Assembly (NCBI GenBank): GCA_013322215.1
Contig: JAAMEZ010000041.1
Span: forward strand, 62,001 to 126,000
Direction: 5' to 3'
From: Martinezella rhizogenes
GTDB lineage: Bacteria > Pseudomonadota > Alphaproteobacteria > Rhizobiales > Rhizobiaceae
DNA length: 64,000 nt
How positions within the stretch are numbered: the stretch's first letter is position 1; every line of letters begins with the position of its first letter. The translations under genes were made by a program, and so were the position numbers. This document shows, in pieces, positions 8,727 through 17,085 of the stretch. The notes under the pieces are model-generated. The model made no database searches. It was given only the letters and a program-made list of their open reading frames with translations, and was not told the DNA's origin.

Positions 8727-9694
8727 CCCAGCTGCGCTCCCATTCGCGTCTGGTACGCAAACTCCAGGACGCCCTCGGCGACCAGCTCTGCGTCGCCCTC
8801 GATGATGCGACAGTGGTCGAGATCATGCTGAACCCCGATGGCAAGCTCTTCATCGAGCGCCTGGGTCATGGGGTTGCCCCCGCAGGCCACCTCAGCCCCG
8901 CCGCGGCGGAAGTGATCATTGGCAGCGTCGCCCACGCACTGCAATCCGAAGCCGACGACGAGCAGCCGATCATCTCCGGCGAATTGCCAATCGGCGGCCA
9001 CCGCTTCGAGGGCTTGCTGCCGCCGATCGTTTCCGGACCGAGCTTCACGATCCGGCGTCGCGCGTCGCGCCTGATCCCGCTCGACGATTATGTGAAGCAC
9101 AAGATCATGACGGAGGCGCAGGCCTCGGTTCTGCGCAGCGCGATTGCGTCTCGCATGAACATCGTGATTTCCGGTGGCACGGGCTCGGGAAAGACGACGC
9201 TCGCCAATGCAGTCATTGCCGAAATCGTCGCCAATGCGCCGGACGACAGGATCGTCATTCTGGAGGACACCGCCGAGATCCAGTGCGCGGCTGAGAACGC
9301 CGTTGCGCTCCACACAAGCGACACAATCGATATGGCTCGGCTTCTCAAGAGTACGATGCGCTTGCGACCCGATCGCATCATCGTCGGCGAGGTCCGCGAC
9401 GGCGCGGCGCTTACGCTGCTCAAGGCATGGAACACCGGGCACCCGGGCGGGGTCACCACCATCCATTCGAATACGGCGATGTCGGCTCTTCGCCGGCTCG
9501 AGCAACTGACCGCGGAAGCGAGCCAGCAGCCCATGCAGGAGGTGATTGGCGAGGCTGTCGATCTGATCGTCTCGATCGAACGAACGGGGAAGGGGAGGCG
9601 GGTCCGCGAAGTCATCCACATCGAGGGTTTCGCAAACTCCCGTTACCAGACCGAACACTACGCCCAAATCGATGAGGATAGCCATGTCGCGTAA
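8723..9694 (+). CDS. trbB: TrbB, conjugal transfer ATPase (VirB11 family)
   Basis: A 323-residue secretion ATPase powering mating-pair formation at the cytoplasmic face. Walker A GGTGSGKTT lies near residue 151; the Asp box ILEDTAEIQC, the Walker B-region motif RIIVGEVRDG and the His box TGHPGGVTTIHSN follow in order. The start is GTG 8723, which overlaps the traI stop as GTGA and has CAGGAG upstream. The frame is open further upstream, but that part only shadows traI. It overlaps trbC. Confidence 0.95.
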   Translation: MTQLRSHSRLVRKLQDALGDQLCVALDDATVVEIMLNPDGKLFIERLGHGVAPAGHLSPAAAEVIIGSVAHALQSEADDEQPIISGELPIGGHRFEGLLPPIVSGPSFTIRRRASRLIPLDDYVKHKIMTEAQASVLRSAIASRMNIVISGGTGSGKTTLANAVIAEIVANAPDDRIVILEDTAEIQCAAENAVALHTSDTIDMARLLKSTMRLRPDRIIVGEVRDGAALTLLKAWNTGHPGGVTTIHSNTAMSALRRLEQLTAEASQQPMQEVIGEAVDLIVSIERTGKGRRVREVIHIEGFANSRYQTEHYAQIDEDSHVA

Positions 9695-10091
9695 GACCCA
9701 AATCACCCTTGCGCTTGCAGCGCTAGCCGCCTTCTCCTGGATCAGCATTGTCAATCCGGCGTTCGCCTCTTCGGGCGGGGGTGGGTTGCCGTGGGAATCT
9801 CCGCTGCAACAGATCCAACAGTCGATCACGGGACCGGTGGCTGGATTCATCGCACTCGCAGCGGTGGCGATCGCCGGTGCCATGCTGATCTTCGGGGGAG
9901 AACTGAACGACTTCGCCAGGAGGCTTTGTTACGTCGCCCTTGTTGGCGGCGTGTTACTCGGCGCGACCCAGATCGTCGCTCTCTTCGGTGCGACGGGCGC
10001 TTCGATCGGCGAGTTTGAGGGGCGAGCCGGATCTTGGAATGTCGAACTGTCTTCGGAGCTTCGAACGGAAGGGGAGGGGGCTCATGGCTGA
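9684..10091 (+). CDS. trbC: TrbC, conjugative pilin precursor
   Basis: A 135-residue precursor of the pilus subunit (VirB2/TrbC family). A signal peptide ends near NPAFA at residue 29, and two hydrophobic segments follow (GPVAGFIALAAVAIAGAMLI and LCYVALVGGVLLGATQIVAL), the usual pilin hairpin. ATG 9684 follows GAGGAT; another ATG at 9672 is less well placed. It overlaps the end of trbB and the start of trbD. Confidence 0.9.
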   Translation: MSRKTQITLALAALAAFSWISIVNPAFASSGGGGLPWESPLQQIQQSITGPVAGFIALAAVAIAGAMLIFGGELNDFARRLCYVALVGGVLLGATQIVALFGATGASIGEFEGRAGSWNVELSSELRTEGEGAHG

Positions 10092-10383
10092 ACCCGGCTC
10101 CAATCTTGCCCGCTCTCGAATACATCGGGCGCTATCACGCCCGAACCTGCTAATGGGCGCCGACCGCGAGCTGGTTCTGCTCACCGGCCTTGCCGCCGTG
10201 ATCCTGATCTTCGTGGTGCTGACCTGGTACGCCGCGCTGTTCGGCTTGGCTATCTGGCTGGTTGCGGTTGCTGCTCTCCGCATGATGGCGAAGGCCGATC
10301 CGCTGATGCGCCGCGTCTATCTGCGGCACGTGTCCTATCGATCCATCTACAGGACGACCTCGACGCCGTGGCGCAAGTTCTGA
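10084..10383 (+). CDS. trbD: TrbD, mating-pair formation protein (VirB3 family)
   Basis: A 99-residue inner-membrane protein. One long hydrophobic hairpin is seen at about residues 30-65, ending before ALRMMAKADPLM. The short N-terminal RALSRPNLLMGADRELVL is typical of VirB3/TrbD. The ATG overlaps the end of trbC. It works with the TrbE ATPase in pilus assembly. Confidence 0.9.
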   Translation: MAEPGSNLARSRIHRALSRPNLLMGADRELVLLTGLAAVILIFVVLTWYAALFGLAIWLVAVAALRMMAKADPLMRRVYLRHVSYRSIYRTTSTPWRKF

Positions 10384-10393
10384 AGAGGCGGAC

Positions 10394-12862
10394 ATGGTGG
10401 CACTGAAACTCTTCCGACACTCCGGACCGTCATTCGCCGATCTGGTTCCTTATGCGGGCCTGGTCGACAATGGCGTGATCCTTCTGAAGGACGGCTCACT
10501 GACGGCCGGCTGGTATTTTGCCGGCCCGGACAGCGAAAGCTCGACAGACTCAGAGCGCAACGAGGTGTCGCGGCAGATCAATATGATCCTCTCACGTCTG
10601 GGCTCGGGCTGGATGATCCAGGTCGAGGCTTTGCGGGTCCCGACGATCGACTATCCGGCAGAGGGCGCCTGCCACTTTCCCGATCCCGTCACCCGCGCCA
10701 TCGATAAGGAGCGCAGGTCGCATTTCGAGAGGGAGAGCGGGCATTTCGAGAGCCGACACGCGCTGATCCTGACCTGGCGGCCGCCCGAGCCTCGGCGCTC
10801 CGGCTTGGCGCGCTACGTCTATTCCGACACTGCCAGCCGTTCGGCCACCTATGCCGACACGGCGCTAGAGTCTTTCCGGACCTCGATCCGCGAGGTTGAG
10901 CAGTACCTTGCCAATGTCGTCTCCATCCGCCGCATGGTGACGCGCGAAACCGAAGAGCGCGGGGGTTTCCGGATAGCCCGCTATGACGAGCTGTTCCAGT
11001 TCATCCGCTTCTGCATCACCGGTGAGAACCATCCAGTCCGGCTCCCGGATATCCCGATGTATCTTGACTGGCTGGTCACGGCCGAGCTGCAGCACGGTCT
11101 GACGCCGACGGTCGAGAACCGCTTCCTCGGCGTCGTCGCCATTGACGGCTTAGCCGCGGAGAGCTGGCCGGGGATCCTCAACAGCCTCGACCTGATGCCG
11201 CTCACCTATCGGTGGTCGTCGCGCTTCGTTTTTCTCGACGAGCAGGAGGCACGCCAGAAGCTGGAGCGCACCCGCAAGAAATGGCAGCAGAAGGTGCGGC
11301 CGTTCTTCGATCAGCTTTTCCAGACCCAGAGCCGTTCGGTGGATCAGGACGCCATGATGATGGTGGCCGAGACGGAGGACGCAATCGCCGAGGCATCGTC
11401 GCAGCTCGTCGCTTATGGATATTACACGCCGGTCATCGTGTTGTTCGATGAACAGCAAGAACGGCTTCAGGAAAAGTGCGAGGCGATCCGTCGATTGATC
11501 CAGGCCGAAGGATTCGGCGCCCGGATCGAGACGCTGAACGCGACTGACGCCTTTCTGGGCAGTCTGCCGGGTGTCTCCTATGCCAATATCCGCGAGCCGC
11601 TCGTCAATACGCGCAATCTCGCTGACCTCATTCCGCTGAACTCGGTCTGGTCCGGAAGCCCCATCGCACCGTGCCCGTTCTATCCGCCGGGATCGCCGCC
11701 GCTCATGCAGGTCGCCAGCGGCTCGACGCCGTTCCGCCTGAACCTGCATGTCGATGATGTCGGGCATGCGCTGGTCTTCGGCCCGACCGGCTCGGGCAAA
11801 TCGACTTTGCTGTCGCTGATCGCCGCGCAGTTTCGGCGCTATGCGGATGCGCAGATATTCGCTTTCGACAAGGGGCGGTCGATGTTGCCGCTGACACTCG
11901 CCATCGGCGGCGATCACTACGAAATCGGCGGGGACGCGTCCGGAGAAGGGGAGGGGGCTTCGCCGCGACTGGCCTTCTGCCCGCTCGCCGAACTCGCGTC
12001 GGACGGCGACCGCGCCTGGGCGGCGGAGTGGATCGAGACGCTCGTCGCCCTGCAGGGCGTCACGGTTACGCCTGACTATCGCAACGCCATTTCCAGGCAG
12101 TTGGGCCTGATGGCGGAATCGCGCGGCCGCTCGCTCTCGGACTTCGTCTCCGGTGTGCAGATGCGCGAGATCAAGGATGCGCTGCACCACTACACGGTCG
12201 ATGGACCGATGGGCCAGTTGCTTGATGCCGAACAGGACGGACTGGCGCTCGGCGCTTTCCAGTGCTTCGAGGTCGAGGAGCTGATGAATATGGGTGAGCG
12301 CAATCTCGTCCCGGTCCTGCTCTATATGTTCCGGCGGGTCGAGAAGCGGCTGACGGGGGCGCCCAGCCTCATTATTCTCGATGAGGCCTGGCTGATGCTC
12401 GGTCATCCGACGTTCCGCGACAAGATACGTGAATGGCTGAAGGTTCTGCGCAAGGCCAACTGCGCAGTCGTGCTCGCCACGCAGTCGATCTCCGACGCCG
12501 AGCGCTCCGGTATCATCGACGTGCTGAAGGAATCCTGCCCGACCAAGATATGTCTGCCCAACGGCGCGGCACGCGAGCCAGGGACGCGCGAGTTCTATGA
12601 GCGCATCGGTTTCAATGAGCGACAGATCGAGATCGTCGCCACCGCACTGCCGAAACGCGAATATTACGTCGCCTCGCCGGAGGGCCGCCGGCTGTTCGAT
12701 ATGTCGCTCGGTCCCGTAGCGCTTTCCTTCGTCGGTGCGTCCGGCAAGGAGGACCTGAAGCGCATCCGCGCCCTTCACTTCCAACACGGGGCGGATTGGC
12801 CCAAGCACTGGCTCCAGCAAAGGGGGATCGCCCATGCCGAAACACTTTTCCAGGCCGCTTGA
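10394..12862 (+). CDS. trbE: TrbE, conjugal transfer ATPase (VirB4 family)
   Basis: An 822-residue VirB4-type ATPase, the largest motor protein of the mating channel. Walker A GPTGSGKST is near residue 463 and Walker B LIILDEAW near residue 660. The next conserved motif is VVLATQSISDA. The N-terminal 250 residues match the CagE/TrbE domain. It follows trbD after ten bases and overlaps trbJ by 29 bases. Full length and no broken motifs. Confidence 0.96.
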   Translation: MVALKLFRHSGPSFADLVPYAGLVDNGVILLKDGSLTAGWYFAGPDSESSTDSERNEVSRQINMILSRLGSGWMIQVEALRVPTIDYPAEGACHFPDPVTRAIDKERRSHFERESGHFESRHALILTWRPPEPRRSGLARYVYSDTASRSATYADTALESFRTSIREVEQYLANVVSIRRMVTRETEERGGFRIARYDELFQFIRFCITGENHPVRLPDIPMYLDWLVTAELQHGLTPTVENRFLGVVAIDGLAAESWPGILNSLDLMPLTYRWSSRFVFLDEQEARQKLERTRKKWQQKVRPFFDQLFQTQSRSVDQDAMMMVAETEDAIAEASSQLVAYGYYTPVIVLFDEQQERLQEKCEAIRRLIQAEGFGARIETLNATDAFLGSLPGVSYANIREPLVNTRNLADLIPLNSVWSGSPIAPCPFYPPGSPPLMQVASGSTPFRLNLHVDDVGHALVFGPTGSGKSTLLSLIAAQFRRYADAQIFAFDKGRSMLPLTLAIGGDHYEIGGDASGEGEGASPRLAFCPLAELASDGDRAWAAEWIETLVALQGVTVTPDYRNAISRQLGLMAESRGRSLSDFVSGVQMREIKDALHHYTVDGPMGQLLDAEQDGLALGAFQCFEVEELMNMGERNLVPVLLYMFRRVEKRLTGAPSLIILDEAWLMLGHPTFRDKIREWLKVLRKANCAVVLATQSISDAERSGIIDVLKESCPTKICLPNGAAREPGTREFYERIGFNERQIEIVATALPKREYYVASPEGRRLFDMSLGPVALSFVGASGKEDLKRIRALHFQHGADWPKHWLQQRGIAHAETLFQAA

Positions 12863-13643
12863 AGCGGCGCGCGCCGCCATGATCACGGCCATCATCGTCC
12901 CGGTCGCTCTGCCGTTTACCGCATATGCCGGCGGCGTTACCGGACAGGCCACCGAATGGACCCAACTCGCCAACAATGCGGAGCTCATTAGTCTCGTCGG
13001 CAAGTCCGCCGAGCAGGTGAACAATCAGATTACCCAGATCAGCCAGCTTGCCGAGCAGATTCAGAACCAGATCAACATCTACAAGAATCTGCTGCAGAAC
13101 ACCGCGCAACTGCCGGCCCATATCTGGGGCCAGGTCGAGAACGACCTCAACAAGCTCCAGAACATCGTCGCGCAGGGGCAGGGCGTCGCCTTTTCGATGG
13201 GCAACATCGACGACGTCGTGAAGCAGCGCTTCCAGAGTTTTGCCGACATGAAGAGCAACCTGCCGGGCGGCCAGAGCTTCTCAACGACCTATCAGAACTG
13301 GTCCGACACCAATCGCGACACCATCGCGGGCACACTGAAGGCGGCTAACCTCACGGCCGAGCAGTTTTCTAGCGAGGAATCCACCATGTCCTCGCTGCGC
13401 TCGATGTCGGAGAGCGCCGACGGCCAGATGAAGGCCCTGCAGGTGGGGCACCAAATCGCCACCCAGCAGGTGGCACAGATGCAGAAGCTGCGTGGGTTGG
13501 TGTCGCAGCAGACCACGATGATGGGAACATGGTTTCAGTCGGAACAGGCGAGACAAGACCTCGCCCAGGCCCGACGCGAAAAATTCTTCAACGCGCCGAC
13601 CAATGACATTCGCGGCGGCCAGACGATGGAGCCGCGCTGGTGA
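12834..13643 (+). CDS. trbJ: TrbJ, mating-pair formation protein (VirB5-like)
   Basis: A 269-residue secreted or periplasmic protein. The N-terminus has a signal-peptide-like hydrophobic run (MITAIIVPVALPFTAYAG). The middle is glutamine-rich coiled coil (SAEQVNNQITQISQLAEQIQ). TrbJ belongs with VirB5-like minor pilus components and in RP4 is linked to pilus assembly. The last residues, DIRGGQTMEPRW, closely resemble the end of TrbK encoded next. Its stop overlaps the GTG start of trbK. Confidence 0.93.
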   Translation: MPKHFSRPLEAARAAMITAIIVPVALPFTAYAGGVTGQATEWTQLANNAELISLVGKSAEQVNNQITQISQLAEQIQNQINIYKNLLQNTAQLPAHIWGQVENDLNKLQNIVAQGQGVAFSMGNIDDVVKQRFQSFADMKSNLPGGQSFSTTYQNWSDTNRDTIAGTLKAANLTAEQFSSEESTMSSLRSMSESADGQMKALQVGHQIATQQVAQMQKLRGLVSQQTTMMGTWFQSEQARQDLAQARREKFFNAPTNDIRGGQTMEPRW

Positions 13644-13858
13644 GCCCGCGCATCCTCATCGTCCTCGCAGTCGCGGGTCTGGTCGCCTTCGGAGCCGGCA
13701 TGATCGTCTGGGTGGTGGTCCAACCGGATGCTGCGACTGAAACACCGGCCGGGACGTCCGGTTCTGGCGCAGCGCAGCGCGACCACCGGGAGCGCTTCCT
13801 CGGCGGCGACCCGGATCGCGACGTGCGCGGCGGGCAGGAAATGAAGCCGCGATGGTAG
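13640..13858 (+). CDS. trbK: TrbK, probable entry-exclusion protein
   Basis: A 72-residue protein starting with GTG overlapping the trbJ stop. One hydrophobic segment (ILIVLAVAGLVAFGAGMIVW) anchors it in the membrane. TrbK proteins provide entry exclusion in RP4-type systems, so recipients carrying the plasmid take up little more. The C-terminal DVRGGQEMKPRW repeats the end of TrbJ. It has no lipobox cysteine, unlike RP4 TrbK. It overlaps trbL by seven bases. Confidence 0.85.
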   Translation: MSPRILIVLAVAGLVAFGAGMIVWVVVQPDAATETPAGTSGSGAAQRDHRERFLGGDPDRDVRGGQEMKPRW

Positions 13859-15048
13859 TCGTCCGCCCGTCCCGCAAGCTCGAAACCGCTTTCATCGTCA
13901 TCGCGATCCTGGCTCTTGCGACAGCGCCGACGCTCGCACAGCAAGGTTCCGTGCTCACCACGTTGGAGAACCAGGTCGTCACCGCCGCCAAGGGCTGGGA
14001 GACGACGATCATGAACGCGGCACGGTCCCTGTTCTGGATCCTCGCGGGGATCGAGATCGGTATTGCTGCCGTGTGGCTGGCTATCAATGCGGCAAGCCTC
14101 GACGCGTGGTTCGCCGAGCTCGTGCGTCGGATCATGTTCATCGGTCTCTTCGCCTTCATCCTCGATCGCGGCCCGGCGCTCGCGAAGGCGGTGGTGGACA
14201 GCCTGTTCCAGATCGGCGCCGGCGGGGGCTCCGCGTCGCCGGCCAACATCTTCGATGCGGGTATCCGCGTAGCCTCCAAAATGTCGGAACAGGCGAAGTT
14301 CGGGCTGTGGGAGGACAACGCACTGGCGATCGCCGCGGTCTTCGCGATGATCGTTGTCGTCGTCGCTTTCAGCCTCGTCGCCGCGATCTTTGTCGCCGTC
14401 ATGGTCGAGATGTATGTGGGCCTCCTCGCCGGCATGATCATGCTCGGCTTGGGTGGCAGCTCCTATACCAAGGATTTCGCGGTCCGTTACCTTGTCTATG
14501 CCTTCTCGGTCGGCATGAAGCTGATGGCGTTGGTGATGATCGCGAAGATCGGATCCGACATTCTGATAGGGCTGGCCGAGGCGCCGACGGCGACCTCCGA
14601 CCAGTTCATCACCACGATCGGCATCGCCGGCATCTCCGTTGTGGTTTTCATCATCGCTATGTATGTGCCGCCGATCATCCAGGGCGTCGTGCAGGGCGCA
14701 TCGGTCTCAGGCGGCATGGAGGCGATCCGCCATGGTGGTCAGACGGCCGCCTTCGCCGCCGGTGGCGCCTTCCTTGGCGCGGGCGCCGCGATGAAGGGGG
14801 CAGAATCAGCGAGCTCGGCGAGGGCAGGGGGATCGTCGATGGCGGGAGCAGCCCTTCGCGGCATGGCGTCCGGCATCGGCAACGCCGGATGGGCGGCAAG
14901 CTCTGCGGCACGAGAAAAGGCGATCGCTTCGCCCGGCGCCTATGCCGGCTCTCTGCTCGGCCTCGCCAATGCCAAGCTTGATCAGACCCGGCAATCCGGC
15001 AGGCCCTCGGCGCCTCCTCCGCCTCCACCCGTCAACGAAAACAAGTAA
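13852..15048 (+). CDS. trbL: TrbL, polytopic mating-channel protein (VirB6 family)
   Basis: A 398-residue inner-membrane protein. A signal-like start (ATAPTLAQ) is followed by at least five hydrophobic segments between residues 60 and 290, including AIAAVFAMIVVVVAFSLVAA. Then comes a Gly/Ala/Ser-rich region and a short proline run (SAPPPPPPVNENK). This is the TrbL/VirB6 layout. It forms part of the DNA path through the inner membrane. Confidence 0.94.
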   Translation: MVVVRPSRKLETAFIVIAILALATAPTLAQQGSVLTTLENQVVTAAKGWETTIMNAARSLFWILAGIEIGIAAVWLAINAASLDAWFAELVRRIMFIGLFAFILDRGPALAKAVVDSLFQIGAGGGSASPANIFDAGIRVASKMSEQAKFGLWEDNALAIAAVFAMIVVVVAFSLVAAIFVAVMVEMYVGLLAGMIMLGLGGSSYTKDFAVRYLVYAFSVGMKLMALVMIAKIGSDILIGLAEAPTATSDQFITTIGIAGISVVVFIIAMYVPPIIQGVVQGASVSGGMEAIRHGGQTAAFAAGGAFLGAGAAMKGAESASSARAGGSSMAGAALRGMASGIGNAGWAASSAAREKAIASPGAYAGSLLGLANAKLDQTRQSGRPSAPPPPPPVNENK

Positions 15049-15062
15049 GAGGCTGACCGCGC

Positions 15063-15725
15063 ATGGCCGGACGCACCCCGCCCGACAATCCCTATATCGC
15101 AGCGAGAACGGAATGGAACGAGCGCTACGGCTCCTATGTGAAGGCCGCCGCGGCCTGGCGTCTGGTCGGCGTCACCGGGATGACCATGGCGGTGGTCGGC
15201 TTCAGCTACGCTCTCTACCAGAGCACTCAGGTCAAGCTGGTGCCCTATATCGTCGAGGTCGACAAGCTCGGCACGGCCTCAAGCGCCGGTTTCCCGCAGC
15301 AGATCGAGTATGCCGATCCGCGTGTGGTGCGCGCCACGCTTGGCAGTTTTGTTTCGAACTTCCGGTCGGTGTCGCCGGATGCTGTCGTGCAGAAACAATA
15401 TATCGACCGCACCTATGCGCTGCTTCGGACCTCGGACCCTGCGACAGAAAAAATCAATGCCTGGTTCCGCTCCTCCTCACCCTTCGAGAAGGCGAAGAAC
15501 GCCACCGTCGCCGTCGAGGTCAACAACATTGTCGCGCTGTCGAACCAGTCCTACCAGATCGACTGGACCGAGTTCGAGCGCGATCGCCGCGGCAAGGAGA
15601 CCGCCACGCGCCGGTTCCGCGGGATCGCCACCGTGACGCTTACACCGCCGCAGGACGAGGGCGTCATCCGGCTTAACCCGATCGGACTCTATCTTAGGGA
15701 TCTCGACTGGACCGCGCAGCTTTGA
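15063..15725 (+). CDS. trbF: TrbF, mating-pair formation protein (VirB8-like)
   Basis: A 220-residue bitopic inner-membrane protein. The N-terminal cytoplasmic part has the family motif NPYIAARTEWNERYGSYVKA. A single membrane segment follows at about residues 38-55, then a periplasmic VirB8-like domain. The gene follows trbL after 14 bases. Confidence 0.94.
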   Translation: MAGRTPPDNPYIAARTEWNERYGSYVKAAAAWRLVGVTGMTMAVVGFSYALYQSTQVKLVPYIVEVDKLGTASSAGFPQQIEYADPRVVRATLGSFVSNFRSVSPDAVVQKQYIDRTYALLRTSDPATEKINAWFRSSSPFEKAKNATVAVEVNNIVALSNQSYQIDWTEFERDRRGKETATRRFRGIATVTLTPPQDEGVIRLNPIGLYLRDLDWTAQL

Positions 15726-15730
15726 AAGGC

Positions 15731-16597
15731 ATGGCCCCGAACATGAACATTCGACTGAGACGTTTTCCGGCCAGGCTGGCTGCCGCCGCGATCGTTGCCG
15801 CAATCGTGCCGTTGCCGACTTCTCTTTCCTCCCGCGCGCTCGCAGCTGATGGCGTCACCGCCAATGAAGCGAAGGGGATGGGGATTTCCACCCAGTGGCG
15901 CGACTCACGCGGGCTTGTCACGAAAGGACCGGACGGGAAGGTGATCTTCCTCTATGGCGAAGTGCAGCCCTCCGTCGTCTGCTCACCTTTGCAGGTCTGC
16001 GACATCGAGCTCCAGGGCGGCGAGGTCGTTCGCGACGTACTCGTCGGCGACACCGTTAGGTGGAAGGTTGAGCCCGCAACATCGGGAGCGGCAGGAGGGC
16101 AGGCGATCCACCTGATCGTCAAGCCATCGGAGTCCAACCTTGTCACCTCGATGGTGGTGACCACCTCGCGTCGCACCTACCATATCCAGCTCAAGTCGCA
16201 CCAGACACAATACATGGCACGTGTTGGCTTCGAATATCCGGAAGACGTGTCCATCAAGCTCGCTGACATCAACGCGCGGATGGAAGCCAGCACCATTCCC
16301 GGCGCCGGCGTTCCCGCCGAGCAACTGAATTTTGCCTATTCTGTATCGGGCAATGCAGGGTGGCGGCCGACGCGCGTCTATTCGGACGGGGAGAAGACTT
16401 ACGTCCAGTTCCCGCGCACGATCTCCGGCCAGGATGCGCCCGTGCTGTTTGTCGTCTCCGGTGGTCAGAACCGCATCGTCAACTATCGGATGAAGGGCGA
16501 CATGATGGTGGTCGACTACCACGTCGACCGCGCGGTCCTGGTCTCCGGCGTCGGCTGGAGACAGGAGAAGGTGACGATCCGGCGGGGAGGGCGGTGA
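15731..16597 (+). CDS. trbG: TrbG, outer-membrane channel component (VirB9 family)
   Basis: A 288-residue periplasmic protein with a signal peptide (AAAAIVAAIVPLPT, cleavage near ALAAD). The VirB9/CagX core follows, including QLNFAYSVSGNAGWRPTRVY and PRTISGQDAPVLFVV. It should form the channel core with TrbH and TrbI. The start is not certain: ATG 15731 has GAAAGG close by, TTG 15722 would overlap the trbF stop, and ATG 15743 is also possible. Confidence 0.93.
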   Translation: MAPNMNIRLRRFPARLAAAAIVAAIVPLPTSLSSRALAADGVTANEAKGMGISTQWRDSRGLVTKGPDGKVIFLYGEVQPSVVCSPLQVCDIELQGGEVVRDVLVGDTVRWKVEPATSGAAGGQAIHLIVKPSESNLVTSMVVTTSRRTYHIQLKSHQTQYMARVGFEYPEDVSIKLADINARMEASTIPGAGVPAEQLNFAYSVSGNAGWRPTRVYSDGEKTYVQFPRTISGQDAPVLFVVSGGQNRIVNYRMKGDMMVVDYHVDRAVLVSGVGWRQEKVTIRRGGR

Positions 16598-17073
16598 TGC
16601 GAAGCTTCCCCTTTCTCGCGCGCGCCTTGCACACCCTCCGCGGCCCTGCCGCCGCCTGCGCCCTCGCCCTTCTCCTTTCCGGATGCCAGTCGCGCGGAAC
16701 GGAAGAATTGACCTCCAGCAATGCCCCTGCCGAGATCTCAGGCCAGGCGGCGAGCGCGATCGCCGGCGATATGGTGAGCAGGCTCGCCGAGCAGATCGGC
16801 CCCGGGACCACGACTGTCTCGCTAAAGCAGGACAGCTCGCCTTTCGGGCAGGCGCTCGAGGCAGCCCTGAAGGGCTGGGGTTATGCGGTGGTGACCGACC
16901 AGAAGACGGATGGTGCTGCGCGCACCGTGCCGCTCGCCTATGTCGTCATTCCGTTCGAGGGGCAGCTCCTGGCCCGCCTTTCTACGAACAGCGTCGAGCT
17001 TGGCCGCGCCTACACCGTCACAACGACGGGTGCGCAGCCGGCGAGCGCACTCTCAGTCATGAAGCGCGGTTAG
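16597..17073 (+). CDS. trbH: TrbH, outer-membrane lipoprotein
   Basis: A 158-residue lipoprotein. The signal peptide ends in the lipobox LLLSGC, so the cysteine near residue 27 is lipidated. It probably plays the VirB7 part, holding the TrbG/TrbI channel in the outer membrane. The ATG overlaps the trbG stop by one base (TGATG). Confidence 0.92.
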   Translation: MRSFPFLARALHTLRGPAAACALALLLSGCQSRGTEELTSSNAPAEISGQAASAIAGDMVSRLAEQIGPGTTTVSLKQDSSPFGQALEAALKGWGYAVVTDQKTDGAARTVPLAYVVIPFEGQLLARLSTNSVELGRAYTVTTTGAQPASALSVMKRG

Positions 17074-17085
17074 GGGAGGGCGGTC

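Noticed and set aside
11150..13024. A 624-codon minus-strand frame under trbE
   Set aside because: Fully antisense to the GC-rich trbE; composition and lack of domains mark it as a shadow.
14073..14981. A 302-codon plus-strand frame inside trbL
   Set aside because: Arg/Gly/His-rich shadow in another frame; TrbL in the true frame has clear membrane segments.
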